The notes under the pieces were generated by a model, which was given only the letters and a program-made list of their open reading frames with translations, did not search any database and had not been told where the DNA came from. A DNA stretch of 64,000 nucleotides, from NCBI RefSeq assembly GCF_036346875.1, contig NZ_CP107852.1:3162001-3226000 (forward strand), read 5' to 3'. Origin of the DNA: Nocardia sp. NBC_00508. Its GTDB lineage: Bacteria; Actinomycetota; Actinomycetes; Mycobacteriales; Mycobacteriaceae. Below are positions 17,772 to 26,325 of the stretch, piece by piece. Both the position numbers and the translations under genes were made by a program. How positions within the stretch are numbered: the stretch's first letter is position 1; every line of letters starts with the position of its first letter.

Positions 17772-19097
17772 ATGCTCCTGCCACGTATAGGTCCTCCCCG
17801 ATCAGCCGCGCGACAGACCGGAATCCGAAAAACAGTGATCGCCGCCTCGGCGGCGATCCTGCTGTTCGGCCCCACGGCGGCAGTAGCGACGGCTGAACCC
17901 GATCAGGCACCCGGCCTGCCGGCCGAACTGGTGGCCGCGGTGGCCCGCGATCTGAAGATCTCGCCCGACGAGTATCTGCACCGCGCGGACGTCGCACAGC
18001 AGGTGGCCGCGTTCGCCACCACCGCACAGCGGCAGTATCCGGCCGTGTTCGCCGGTTCCTGGCTCGACGAGGCGGGCAAGGCGGTCGTGGCCCTGGCTCA
18101 GGGCCACGGCGCGGACGAGGCCAAGAAGGCAGCGGAGTCGGCCGGGTTCGAGGTCCGCAATGTCGCCAAGAGCGAGGCCGCCCTGCGCGGCGAGAAGAGC
18201 GCGTTCGAGCGGTGGCTGGAGGGCCAGCCGGAGGCGGTGCAGTCGCTGGTGCGTGGCGCGGTGGTCGACACCGTGAACAACAGCATCGCGGTGCGCGTCG
18301 ACCAGGCGGGCCTGCCGATGCCGAACTTCATCGACCCGGCGCGTGTCATCGTGATGGCCCCGCCGGTGGCAGGCGAACAAGCCACCCTGCAGGCCGATGA
18401 GATCGCCGGAGAGGCGCACGGGCCCCTCGCGGGCGGCGACGGTTACGCCTCGGTCGCGGGACGCAGCTCGCTGCGCTGCTCGCTCGGCTTCAACGGCACC
18501 GATCGCAACGGCAACACAGTGAACATCACCGCGGGGCATTGCAACCCGGATCTCGCTTCGGCAGGCAGCGGCAATGCCGCCGGCGTCTACGAGCTGACCG
18601 GCGACCGGCTCGGCGCGCAGCTGGGCGCGTTCCAGAAGTCGGTGCTCGGCGAGCAGGACTACTCGATCGTGCGGATCAACGACCAGGCCAAGGACCGCTT
18701 CGCCAATAACGGCGTCCGCGCGCCCGGCGCGGCGCCGATCCCGATCGAGGGCGTGGCGACCCCGGTCGTCGGCGCTCCGGTGTGCAAGTCCGGCGCGCGC
18801 ACCGGCTTCAGCTGCGGCGTGGTCAACGCGGTCGACCAGACCGTGCAGGTCGGTGAGCGGGAGCTCACCCAGAGCTTCTCGGCCAACATCTGCGCGCTGC
18901 CCGGCGACAGCGGCGGCCCGATCGTGACCGGCAGGCTGGCGCTGGGCATCTCCAGCGCGTCATCGGTGGCGGACTTCCCGATCTGCGAGATCCCGAACCT
19001 GATCGGCGCGCTCACCGGTAACGTGCCGCAGCTGTTCGCGCAGCCGGTGCACGTCGTGCTCTCCGACAACCCTGGGCTCCGTGTGCGCACCAACTGA
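17772..19097 (+). CDS. Secreted S1-family serine protease (tandem paralog)
   Basis: A 441-residue paralog of the preceding protease. It has a signal peptide (TVIAASAAILLFGPTAAVATAEP), a prodomain starting LPAELVAAVARDLKISPDEYL, and the triad His in ITAGHCN, Asp in EQDYSIVRI and Ser in LPGDSGGPI. Unlike its neighbour, the segment around the second Cys (ANICALPGDSGG) replaces the SSACTLGGDSGG form, hinting at a different specificity pocket. The start is uncertain: the ATG at 17772 has no ribosome binding site but a possible -10 box just ahead. A strong terminator follows. Both proteins are likely exported and cut to a mature domain of about 190-240 residues. Confidence 0.92.
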   Translation: MLLPRIGPPRSAARQTGIRKTVIAASAAILLFGPTAAVATAEPDQAPGLPAELVAAVARDLKISPDEYLHRADVAQQVAAFATTAQRQYPAVFAGSWLDEAGKAVVALAQGHGADEAKKAAESAGFEVRNVAKSEAALRGEKSAFERWLEGQPEAVQSLVRGAVVDTVNNSIAVRVDQAGLPMPNFIDPARVIVMAPPVAGEQATLQADEIAGEAHGPLAGGDGYASVAGRSSLRCSLGFNGTDRNGNTVNITAGHCNPDLASAGSGNAAGVYELTGDRLGAQLGAFQKSVLGEQDYSIVRINDQAKDRFANNGVRAPGAAPIPIEGVATPVVGAPVCKSGARTGFSCGVVNAVDQTVQVGERELTQSFSANICALPGDSGGPIVTGRLALGISSASSVADFPICEIPNLIGALTGNVPQLFAQPVHVVLSDNPGLRVRTN

Positions 19098-19111
19098 CCG
19101 CAGGACGTGAG

Positions 19112-19143
19112 AAGGCCGGCAGCCGTTGGGCTGTCGGCCTTTT
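19112..19143 (+). terminator. Rho-independent terminator after the protease pair
   Basis: AAGGCCGGCAGCC and GGCTGTCGGCCTTTT form a stem with a short GTTG loop and a T-run, 15 bp after the stop of the second protease gene. Confidence 0.85.
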
Positions 19144-19235
19144 CGCTGTCTTCGGCCCCTTCTACTGCCCATAGACGGCCTTCGGTGGCGGAAACGCCGC
19201 GTGGGGTGCGGTGCCGGTCGGGCATTCTGGACTGC

Positions 19236-20123
19236 ATGTGTTTGGTGCTGATCGGCTGGCGCGCGCACCCGGAATACCGGTTGATCGTTGCCGCCAACCG
19301 AGACGAGTTCTATACCCGGCCGACCGAGTCGATGCGCCGGTGGCCGGAGGTGTCCGGCCTGATCGCCGGGCGCGACACCGGAGCGGAAGGCCGAGCCGAG
19401 GGCGAGCCTCCCGGCACCTGGCTCGGCCTCACGGCACAGCCGCAGGGCAACAATCGCTTCGCGGCGGTCACGAATGTGCGCGACCCCAACGACCAGCGCA
19501 CCGACGCCCGTTCCCGTGGCGCGTTGCTGATGGACTTCCTGCGTGGCGCCTCGGACCGGCATCCGGCGGGCGGGTTTCCCGGCCCGGAAAAGTACGTGCT
19601 CGATGTCGCGGCCGCGCCCGACGACTACAACGGCTTCAACCTCGTGGTCTCCGACCTGCGCACGCTGTGGTGGCATTCCAACCGAAGCGCGGCGGAGCCG
19701 AGGGAGCTCGCTCCTGGCCTCCACGGACTCTCCAACGGCACGTTCGTCACGTCCGTGGGTACGACCGACCCGCACACGAATCTGACCGCACCACAGGCTA
19801 TTTGGCCCAAAGTACGAACAGGTATGACCGAGCTGGGCGAGGTCGTGCGATCCGATCCCGGTGGGGTCGACCGCTATTTCGATGTGCTCGCCGATCGCAC
19901 CGAGGCACCGGACGAGGGGTTGCCGAACACCGGGGTGCCCTACGAGCTGGAGCGCGCGCTCTCGGCCAGGTTCGTCGCGCACACGGTGCACGGCACCAGG
20001 GCCGGCACGGTGCTGCTGGTACGCGAGAACGGCACGTTCGAGATGGTCGAGCGCTCGTTCGGCGTTCTGGGGCAGGATCTGGGCGAGGTCGTCGTCCGGG
20101 GGGTGCTCGATCTGACGAACTGA
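19236..20123 (+). CDS. NRDE-family protein (TANGO2 homolog)
   Basis: A 295-residue protein starting MCLVLIGWRAHPEYRLIVAANRDEF, the family signature with its Cys-2 and NRDE motif. NRDE/TANGO2 proteins have an Ntn-hydrolase-like fold in which Cys-2 would be the nucleophile after Met removal. Their bacterial function is not settled; eukaryotic TANGO2 has been linked to haem and lipid metabolism. Other conserved segments are GTWLGLT, FAAVTNVR and LHGLSNGTF. The ATG at 19236 was preferred over an in-frame start 43 codons upstream because the Cys-2 must be near the N terminus. The gene stands alone between two terminators. Confidence 0.93.
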   Translation: MCLVLIGWRAHPEYRLIVAANRDEFYTRPTESMRRWPEVSGLIAGRDTGAEGRAEGEPPGTWLGLTAQPQGNNRFAAVTNVRDPNDQRTDARSRGALLMDFLRGASDRHPAGGFPGPEKYVLDVAAAPDDYNGFNLVVSDLRTLWWHSNRSAAEPRELAPGLHGLSNGTFVTSVGTTDPHTNLTAPQAIWPKVRTGMTELGEVVRSDPGGVDRYFDVLADRTEAPDEGLPNTGVPYELERALSARFVAHTVHGTRAGTVLLVRENGTFEMVERSFGVLGQDLGEVVVRGVLDLTN

Positions 20124-20127
20124 CGAC

Positions 20128-20161
20128 CGACGGCCCGCCCTCCGAAGAGAGCGGGCCGTCG
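20128..20161. terminator. Bidirectional terminator hairpin
   Basis: CGACGGCCCGC (20128-20138) pairs perfectly with GCGGGCCGTCG (20151-20161) around a 12-base loop. It lies between the convergent NRDE gene and the secreted-protein gene. There is no T-run on the plus strand. Confidence 0.7.
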
Positions 20162-20194
20162 AGGATCGATCGAGAAGTGTTCGGGCCGAGTGGT

Positions 20195-20902
20195 TTACTT
20201 CGGCTGATCCGCCCACTTCGTGGTGCCGTCCGGCGCCTGCAGGGTGTTCAGCAGGTCCATGCCCGCGACCAGCAGTGCCGGGCCGCCGACGGCCACGGTG
20301 CCCAGGATGCCGCCGATGCCCGCGCCCGCGATCGCGGCGGGGATGCAACCGACACCGAGGAACGGCAGACCGAGGATGCAGCCGATCACACCGCCGAGCA
20401 CGACGCCCACCGCGGTGCCGAGGAAGCCGCCGACGGCAGTCGCGATGCCGAACTGGCTGGCGAATTCGTTCTGCGCGCGCTGGTTCTCGATCGGCGAGGC
20501 GATCGGCTGCGCGACGACGTTGACGGTGTTGACCGGCTTGTCCTTGGGCACGTCGACACTCTGGTCCGGGGTCAGCTCGAGCACGGTGTCGTCTTCTTTG
20601 ACGACCGGCTTCACCGGCACGACCGTGTCGGCGACCTTGAAGGCGATCGGCAACACCATAACCGTGTCACCCTGCGAGTCCTTGATCTTGTAGACGTCGT
20701 CTTCCTTGACGTCCTCAGAGGACTTCGCCAGTTCGAACGTGCCCCCCTTGAGCGTCGTCACGACGGTCTTCTCCACCAGCTTGACCGAGTAGCGGATGGG
20801 GTCAGGCGTAGCGGCCGGCTCGTCGGCATGAGCCGTCCCCAGACCGATGGTCATCGCACCGATGACCATCGCAGCCGCCGCGGTGGTTCTGCGGAGTTTC
20901 AT
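20195..20902 (-). CDS. Secreted protein with glycine-zipper C terminus
   Basis: A 235-residue protein with a Sec signal peptide (MKLRRTTAAAAMVIGAMTIGLGTAHA, cleavage near AHA-DE). Residues 30-140 are charged and beta-like (DTVMVLPIAFKVADTVVPVKPVVKEDD), without a recognised motif. Residues 150-215 form a long hydrophobic Gly-rich stretch, FLGTAVGVVLGGVIGCILGL and AAIAGAGIGGILGTVAVGG, resembling a glycine zipper, with two Cys that could form a disulphide. Such proteins are common in Nocardia and Rhodococcus; function is unknown. A membrane-interacting or envelope role is possible. The gene faces the NRDE gene and is divergent from etfD. Confidence 0.85.
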   Translation of the reverse strand: MKLRRTTAAAAMVIGAMTIGLGTAHADEPAATPDPIRYSVKLVEKTVVTTLKGGTFELAKSSEDVKEDDVYKIKDSQGDTVMVLPIAFKVADTVVPVKPVVKEDDTVLELTPDQSVDVPKDKPVNTVNVVAQPIASPIENQRAQNEFASQFGIATAVGGFLGTAVGVVLGGVIGCILGLPFLGVGCIPAAIAGAGIGGILGTVAVGGPALLVAGMDLLNTLQAPDGTTKWADQPK

Positions 20903-21359
20903 TCAGTTTCCAATCCATCATCAGGTTGTCGTCACCGGCTGATCTCCAGCACGCGAGAGCTCTTTCCATCAAATCCGGGTGGTCGGCTCCGGATCCTCCC
21001 CGAGCGGTGTGAAGACGGGCACAGCTATCAGAACGTCGTGAGCCTAATGGAACACCGCGTTTTAAGCGAGATCCCTTATCAGGCATGGGAGTAAGCCAAT
21101 CCTTACGACCGGGCGGGATGCTTCGACGTTTACGGTGATGGATCACCGGACCGGCAGAAAGATCGACGAAATCAGCTGTGACATTGATCACAGGTAAATA
21201 ATCGGTCAAGCCCCGATATGTGGGGCTATAAGCCAAAACCCGATCGTACGATGGACGGGGTTGTTACTGGCGGGTAACTTACTGCCAGTTAGGATACGAG
21301 CGAACCGATGCGGTTACAGACCGGCCGCGCTCGTGGTGCCTCTAAAGAAAGGTCGCGAC
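20903..21359. promoter_or_regulatory. etfD upstream region with a TetR-type palindrome
   Basis: This 457-bp divergent intergenic region has no convincing gene. At 21264-21277 it contains TTACTGGCGGGTAA, a TTAC-N6-GTAA palindrome. It is followed by CTTACTGCCAGTTAGG, giving also ACTGGC/GCCAGT arms 12 bases apart. TAGGAT at 21290-21295 could be a -10 box. A similar palindrome (ATTACCG-AC-CGGTAAT) precedes fadE5 at 61743. The palindromes are seen directly; shared TetR-type control of fatty-acid oxidation genes is inferred. Confidence 0.5.
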
Positions 21360-24300
21360 ATGAATGCCCTGACAGTGACGCTGGGCACGATTGGGGCGGC
21401 GCTCAGCCTCCTGTGTTGGGCGTCGTTCATTGGCGGCGTCCGCAATATCGCGCGCGCCATCATGATCGGACAGCCCGCGCCGGATCGTTGGCGGCCCTTC
21501 TTCCCGCGCTTCAAACAGATGATCGTGGAGTTCATCGCGCACACGCGGATGAACAAATTCCGCACCGTCGGCTGGGCGCACTGGCTGGTGATGATCGGCT
21601 TCCTGGGCGGCTTCATGCTGTGGTTCGAGGCGTACGGGCAGACGTTCGACCCCGCGTTCCACTGGCCGATCATCGGCGACCTCGCGGTCTACCACCTGTG
21701 GGACGAGATCCTCGGCATCGGCACCGTGGTCGGCATCCTCACGCTGATCATCCTGCGTCAGCTCAACCACCCGCGGGTGCCGGAGCGGCTTTCCCGGTTC
21801 AGCGGCTCCAAGTTCGGCCCGGCCTACGTCATCGAGGCGATCGTGCTGCTCGAGGGCCTCGGCATGATCTTCGTCAAGGCCAGCAAGATCGCGACCTACC
21901 ACCACTCCAACGCCGCGACCGATTTCTTCACCATGCAGGTGGCGAAGCTGCTGCCCGCCAGCCCGGTGATGGTGTCGATCTTCGCCTTCATCAAGCTGAT
22001 GTCGGGCATGGCGTTCCTCTACTACGTCGGCCGCAACATCACCTGGGGCGTGGCCTGGCACCGGTTCTCGGCCTTCCCGAACATCTACTTCAAGCGCGAG
22101 GACGACGGCGACGTCGCGCTGGGCGCGGCCAAACCGATGATGTCCAAGGGCAAGCCGGTCGACATGGAGACCGCCGACCCGGACACCGACACCTTCGGCG
22201 CCGGACGGATCGAGGACTTCTCCTGGAAGGGCTGGCTCGACTTCACCACCTGCACCGAGTGCGGGCGCTGCCAGTCGCAGTGCCCCGCCTGGAACACCGG
22301 CAAGCCCCTGTCGCCGAAGCTGCTGATCATGTCGCTGCGCGACCACGGCTACGCCAAGGCCCCCTACCTGCTGGCCGGCGGCCGCAAGGACATGGGCGGC
22401 GACGAGATCGGCCTGGTCGACGCCGAGGGCAACCCGAACGAAGCGAAGCTGGCCGAGATCTCCGACGCGGCCAAGGCCGAGGCGGAGCGTCCGCTGGTGG
22501 GCGGCGCCGAGGTCGACGGCATCATCGATCCCGAGGTGCTGTGGAGCTGTACCACCTGCGGCGCGTGCGTCGAGCAGTGCCCGGTGGACATCGAGCACGT
22601 CGACCACATCATCGACATGCGCCGCTACCAGGTGCTGATCGAGTCGGAGTTCCCCTCCGAGCTCGCCGGTCTGTTCAAGAACCTGGAGAACAAGGGCAAT
22701 CCCTGGGGCCAGAATGCCAAGGACCGGCTGAATTGGATCAACGAACTCGACTTCCAGATCCCGGTCTTCGGTCAAGACGCCGACAGCTTCGACGGCTACG
22801 AGTACCTGTTCTGGGTCGGCTGCGCGGGCGCCTACGAGGACCGCGCCAAGAAGACCACCAAGGCCGTCGCCGAGCTGCTCGCCACCGCGGGCGTGAAGTT
22901 CATGGTGCTCGGCGCCGAAGAAACCTGCACCGGCGACTCGGCGCGCCGCGCGGGCAACGAGTTCCTGTTCCAGCAGCTGGCGCAGCAGAACATCGAGCTG
23001 CTGAACTCGGTGTTCGAGGGCGTGGAGCAGCGCAAGAAGAAGATCGTCGTCACCTGCGCGCACTGCTTCAACGCGCTGAACAACGAGTACCCGCAGGTCG
23101 GCGGCAGCTACGAGGTGGTGCACCACACCCAGCTGCTCAACCGACTGGTGCGCCAGAAGCAGCTGATCCCGGTGGCCCCGGTGGCGCAGAACGTCACCTA
23201 CCACGACCCTTGCTACTTGGGCCGGCACAACAAGGTCTACAACGCACCGCGTGAGCTGATGGCGGCATCCGGCTCGAACCTGGTCGAAATGCCGCGGCAC
23301 GGCGAGCGGTCCATGTGCTGCGGCGCCGGTGGCGCGCGGATGTGGATGGAAGAGCAGCTCGGCAAGCGCATCAACATCGACCGGGTGGACGAGGCGCTGA
23401 CCACGTCACCGGCGAAGATCGCCACCGGCTGCCCCTTCTGCCGCGTGATGCTCACCGACGGCGTCACCGCGCGCCAGGAGAAGGGCGAAGGCGAAGGCGT
23501 CGAGGTGGTGGACGTCGCCCAGCTGATGCTGGACGCCATCGAGCGCGTCGAGCCGTCGGTGCTGACCGAGAACCTCACCGTCATCCAGGAGCCGAAGGCG
23601 CCCGAGGCCGAACCGGAGCCGGAACCGGAACCCGTCCCGGCCGCGGAAGCCCCCGCCCCGGCCAAGGCCGCCCCAACCGGCGGTGGTCTCGCCATGAAGG
23701 GCCCCGCCAAGGCACCCGGTGGCGGCGGTCTCGCCATGAAGGGACCGGCCAAGGCACCCGGTGGTGGTCTCGGCATGAAGGGCGCTGCCAAGGCGCCCGG
23801 CGCGAAGGCCCCTGCGGCTCCCGCCGCCGAGTCCGCGCCCGCCGACGCTCCCGCGGCGCCGGTCAAGGGCCTGGCCATGAAGGGCCCCGCGAAGGCGCCC
23901 GGTGGTCTGGGGATGAAGGGTGGAGCGAAGGCGCCCGGCGCGAAGGCTGCCGCGGCTCCCGCCGCCGAATCCCCGGCTGAGGCTCCCGAGGCCAAGCCGG
24001 TCAAGGGTCTCGGCATGAAGGGCGGCGCCAAGGCGCCCGGTGGTGGTCTCGCAATGAAGGGTGCGGCCAAGGCACCCGGCGCCAAGACCCCGGCGCCCAC
24101 CGCAGCCCCCTCGGCCGACGAGACGCCCGTCGCCGACACGGCAGCGGCGCCGACCGAGGCCAAGCCGACGGAGACCAAGCCGACGGTGCCCGCCAAGGGT
24201 CTGGCCATGAAGTCCGGCTTCAAGCGGCCCGGCCCCAAGGCGCCCGGTGCCGCGGCTCCGGCCGAACCTGCCGCAACCGAGCAGGCTCCTGCCGCGGACA

Positions 24301-24443
24301 CCACCGCGGCGCAGGCCGAATCGGCCGACGAGCCCGAGCAGACCGCAAACGGCAACGGCGCAACTGCGGTCGCGCCGCCTGCCGCCAAGCCGGGCGGTCT
24401 CGGCTTCAAATCCGGTGCCAAGGCCCCGGGCCGTAGGAACTGA
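21360..24443 (+). CDS. etfD: Membrane Fe-S oxidoreductase EtfD
   Basis: A 1027-residue protein, ortholog of M. tuberculosis Rv0338c (EtfD, 882 aa). EtfD takes electrons from the electron-transfer flavoprotein EtfBA, reduced by acyl-CoA dehydrogenases, and passes them to menaquinone. The N-terminal 250 residues are membrane helices. Two 4Fe-4S motifs follow, CTECGRCQSQCP (about residue 298) and CTTCGACVEQCPV (about 397), then CCG domains with CAHCFNALNNEYP and CCGAGGARMW as in heterodisulphide reductase. The last 250 residues are a low-complexity tail with nine KGLAMKGPAKAPG-like repeats. The ATG at 21360 follows AAAGAAAGG. Window neighbours include three acyl-CoA dehydrogenase genes, consistent with fatty-acid oxidation. 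Confidence 0.93.
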   Translation: MNALTVTLGTIGAALSLLCWASFIGGVRNIARAIMIGQPAPDRWRPFFPRFKQMIVEFIAHTRMNKFRTVGWAHWLVMIGFLGGFMLWFEAYGQTFDPAFHWPIIGDLAVYHLWDEILGIGTVVGILTLIILRQLNHPRVPERLSRFSGSKFGPAYVIEAIVLLEGLGMIFVKASKIATYHHSNAATDFFTMQVAKLLPASPVMVSIFAFIKLMSGMAFLYYVGRNITWGVAWHRFSAFPNIYFKREDDGDVALGAAKPMMSKGKPVDMETADPDTDTFGAGRIEDFSWKGWLDFTTCTECGRCQSQCPAWNTGKPLSPKLLIMSLRDHGYAKAPYLLAGGRKDMGGDEIGLVDAEGNPNEAKLAEISDAAKAEAERPLVGGAEVDGIIDPEVLWSCTTCGACVEQCPVDIEHVDHIIDMRRYQVLIESEFPSELAGLFKNLENKGNPWGQNAKDRLNWINELDFQIPVFGQDADSFDGYEYLFWVGCAGAYEDRAKKTTKAVAELLATAGVKFMVLGAEETCTGDSARRAGNEFLFQQLAQQNIELLNSVFEGVEQRKKKIVVTCAHCFNALNNEYPQVGGSYEVVHHTQLLNRLVRQKQLIPVAPVAQNVTYHDPCYLGRHNKVYNAPRELMAASGSNLVEMPRHGERSMCCGAGGARMWMEEQLGKRINIDRVDEALTTSPAKIATGCPFCRVMLTDGVTARQEKGEGEGVEVVDVAQLMLDAIERVEPSVLTENLTVIQEPKAPEAEPEPEPEPVPAAEAPAPAKAAPTGGGLAMKGPAKAPGGGGLAMKGPAKAPGGGLGMKGAAKAPGAKAPAAPAAESAPADAPAAPVKGLAMKGPAKAPGGLGMKGGAKAPGAKAAAAPAAESPAEAPEAKPVKGLGMKGGAKAPGGGLAMKGAAKAPGAKTPAPTAAPSADETPVADTAAAPTEAKPTETKPTVPAKGLAMKSGFKRPGPKAPGAAAPAEPAATEQAPAADTTAAQAESADEPEQTANGNGATAVAPPAAKPGGLGFKSGAKAPGRRN

Positions 24444-24473
24444 GCCCACCGACAACTGAACACCGACGGCCGC

Positions 24474-24499
24474 GGCCGGGTCCACCACTGGACCCGGCC
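24474..24499. terminator. Terminator-like hairpin after etfD
   Basis: GGCCGGGTCCA and TGGACCCGGCC form a perfect 11-bp stem with a CCAC loop, 30 bp after the etfD stop. There is no T-run, as is common for GC-rich actinobacterial terminators. Confidence 0.7.
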
Positions 24500-24530
24500 C
24501 AGCCACGTTTCGGGCAGCTAGCGCGTTTGA

Positions 24531-24677
24531 CGAACTGGGCACAAAACCAAGGTGGCCACGGTCAATGCCGCATTGCGCGAGGTCGCGAACAGGCGCGCGG
24601 TATCGAAGATGCTTCGGCAGCTTCGTGACAGCGAGACGGATCTCTCAACAGAGGCGATGAAGGGGGCCTGGCACTGA
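24531..24677 (+). pseudogene. N-terminally truncated VapB-type antitoxin
   Basis: The frame reads RTGHKTKVATVNAALREVAN and ends ETDLSTEAMKGAWH before TGA at 24675-24677. This matches the second helix of a VapB ribbon-helix-helix domain and the toxin-binding C terminus. The first 15-20 residues of a normal VapB (the beta strand, MRTTIDLDDELL-like) are missing: an in-frame TGA at 24528-24530 immediately precedes the homology, and the etfD terminator lies just upstream. At best a 41-residue product could start at GTG 24552. DNA binding should be lost; toxin neutralisation might remain. It precedes vapC by 11 bp. Confidence 0.75.
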
Positions 24678-24688
24678 GAACTCTGTTC

Positions 24689-25087
24689 ATGCTGGCGGAT
24701 AAGTCGGCGCTGGAGTGGGTTCTGCGCGACAAGATTGCTGCCGCCGACTTTGCGAATGTGACCGGCGCGCCGGGAGCGCTCGTCGCGGGGTGTCATCTCA
24801 CCGCACTCGAGATCGGCTACTCAGCGCGATCCCATGCTGACTACGTCGCCAAGCTTGCTGGCCAGAAGGCTCTGGTCTGGCTGCCGCTGACCGAAGAAGC
24901 CATGGACAGAGCCTTGGAGGTCCAGGGGCTGCTTGCTGAGCAAGGTGCGCACCGCCTGCCGATCCCCGATCTGATCATTTCGGCAACCGCCGAGGTACAC
25001 GGGGCAACCGTCCTGCATGTGGACAGCGACTATCAGACCATTGCGGAGATTACCGGTCAGCCGCATCGACGGCTCGAGACGAGCTGA
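24689..25087 (+). CDS. VapC-family PIN-domain toxin
   Basis: A 132-residue PIN-domain ribonuclease. The acidic catalytic residues are in place: Asp in MLADKSALEW, Glu in LTALEIGYSARS, Asp in LPIPDLIISATAE and Asp in VLHVDSDYQTIAEI. The typical helix between the third and fourth acidic residues is present. VapC toxins cleave specific RNAs, often tRNA or the 23S sarcin-ricin loop, when not bound by VapB. Full length and with all motifs, it looks functional although its antitoxin gene is truncated. The in-frame CTG codon overlapping the antitoxin stop could be an alternative start. Confidence 0.88.
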   Translation: MLADKSALEWVLRDKIAAADFANVTGAPGALVAGCHLTALEIGYSARSHADYVAKLAGQKALVWLPLTEEAMDRALEVQGLLAEQGAHRLPIPDLIISATAEVHGATVLHVDSDYQTIAEITGQPHRRLETS

Positions 25088-25179
25088 CCCGGCAACTTTT
25101 CGACGCCATCCCAGCGGCCGCACGACACGAGATGTCGTACCAGAATCGGGGTCGATCGGTCAGCGTTGTGCAGTATTCC

Positions 25180-26325
25180 CTACGGCCTGGTCAAGGCCGC
25201 GTAGCGGGCCAGATGATGGTCGCTGGAACCGAATTCCTGCTCGATCACGGTGAGGCGCTTGAAATAGTGGCCGATGGCCAGTTCCTCGGTCATGCCCATC
25301 GCGCCATGGAGTTGCACCGCGCTCTGCCCGACGAACCGCGCCGCCCGCGCGATGGTGACTTTCGCCGCCGACACCGCCCGCGCGCGATCATCGGCGGAGG
25401 CGCGCAGCGAATGGATCGCCAAATGGACCGCGGCGATGGCTTGTTCGAGTTCCATGTACATATCGACCATGCGGTGCTGTAGAACTTGGAAGCTGCCGAT
25501 CGGCTGACCGAACTGCTGGCGTTGCTTGGTGTAGTCGACGGTGTCGGCGAGCACTTTCCGCATGCATCCGACGGCCTCGGCGCAGATAGCCGCGGTGGCC
25601 TCCGCGATGGTCGGTTCGATGACCATCCAGGCGTCCGACTCCGTGCCGAGCAATGCGTCCGCGGGCAGGCGCAGGCCGTTGAACACGAGGTCGGAACCGA
25701 CCCGGTCATCGATGGTCCGATACGAATGCACCTCGACTCCGGCCGGCGGACGACTCGCGTCGAATTCGAGGCGGAACAAGGAGATCCCCGCCTCGTCGCG
25801 CCGCTCGCCGGAGGTGCGCGCCGTGATCAGCAGGTGTGTGGCCAGTGGCACGCTGGTCACCACGACCTTCGCGCCATCGAGCACCCACGAATCGCCGTCG
25901 CGGTAGGCGGTGGTCGACACGTCGTACAGCGCATGTCCTGCGGTCGGCTCCAGCGCGGCGAAGGCGATGCGCGCGTCACCGGACCCGATTCGGCGCAGCA
26001 GAACGTCGGCTTGCTCGCCACCGCAGCGTTCCAACAGTCCGGCGCCGACGACCACCGTGTCGACGAACGGCTCGACCACCAGCGCCCGCCCGAGTTCCTC
26101 GGCTATGACCATCAATTCGACGGGTCCACCGCCGGATCCATCCACCCGCTCGGGCAGCGTCGCGCCGAGAATCCCCAGCTCGTCGGCGAAGCCGCGCCAG
26201 ATGGCAGGTTGCCATCCCGCCGATTTCGCCGCCGCGCGGCTGCTTTCCAGGTCGTAGCGGGCGCCGAGGAATCCGGCGATCGCGGAGCGGAGCATTTCCT
26301 GCTCGTCGGTAAGCGTGAAGTCCAT
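25180..26325 (-). CDS. Acyl-CoA dehydrogenase, second subunit
   Basis: A 381-residue acyl-CoA dehydrogenase starting MDFTLTDEQEMLRSAIAGFL. The flavin-binding middle region and C-terminal helical domain are present (QFGQPIGSFQVLQHRMVDMYMELEQA, VQLHGAMGMTEELAIGHYFKRL). It overlaps the upstream acyl-CoA dehydrogenase by one base (TGATG), so the two are translationally coupled. Paired dehydrogenases of this kind in actinobacteria form alpha2beta2 heterotetramers, as with the FadE pairs that oxidise sterol side chains or other bulky acyl-CoAs. Electrons would go to EtfBA and then EtfD. The substrate is not visible from sequence. Confidence 0.9.
   Translation of the reverse strand: MDFTLTDEQEMLRSAIAGFLGARYDLESSRAAAKSAGWQPAIWRGFADELGILGATLPERVDGSGGGPVELMVIAEELGRALVVEPFVDTVVVGAGLLERCGGEQADVLLRRIGSGDARIAFAALEPTAGHALYDVSTTAYRDGDSWVLDGAKVVVTSVPLATHLLITARTSGERRDEAGISLFRLEFDASRPPAGVEVHSYRTIDDRVGSDLVFNGLRLPADALLGTESDAWMVIEPTIAEATAAICAEAVGCMRKVLADTVDYTKQRQQFGQPIGSFQVLQHRMVDMYMELEQAIAAVHLAIHSLRASADDRARAVSAAKVTIARAARFVGQSAVQLHGAMGMTEELAIGHYFKRLTVIEQEFGSSDHHLARYAALTRP

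Noticed and set aside
21308..23254. 648-residue plus-strand frame over etfD
   Set aside because: Arg/Gly-rich composition typical of the +2 frame of GC-rich genes; etfD explains the region.
24518..24796. Minus-strand 92-aa frame over the vapBC region
   Set aside because: It lies antisense to the VapB/VapC homology and shows no domain of its own.
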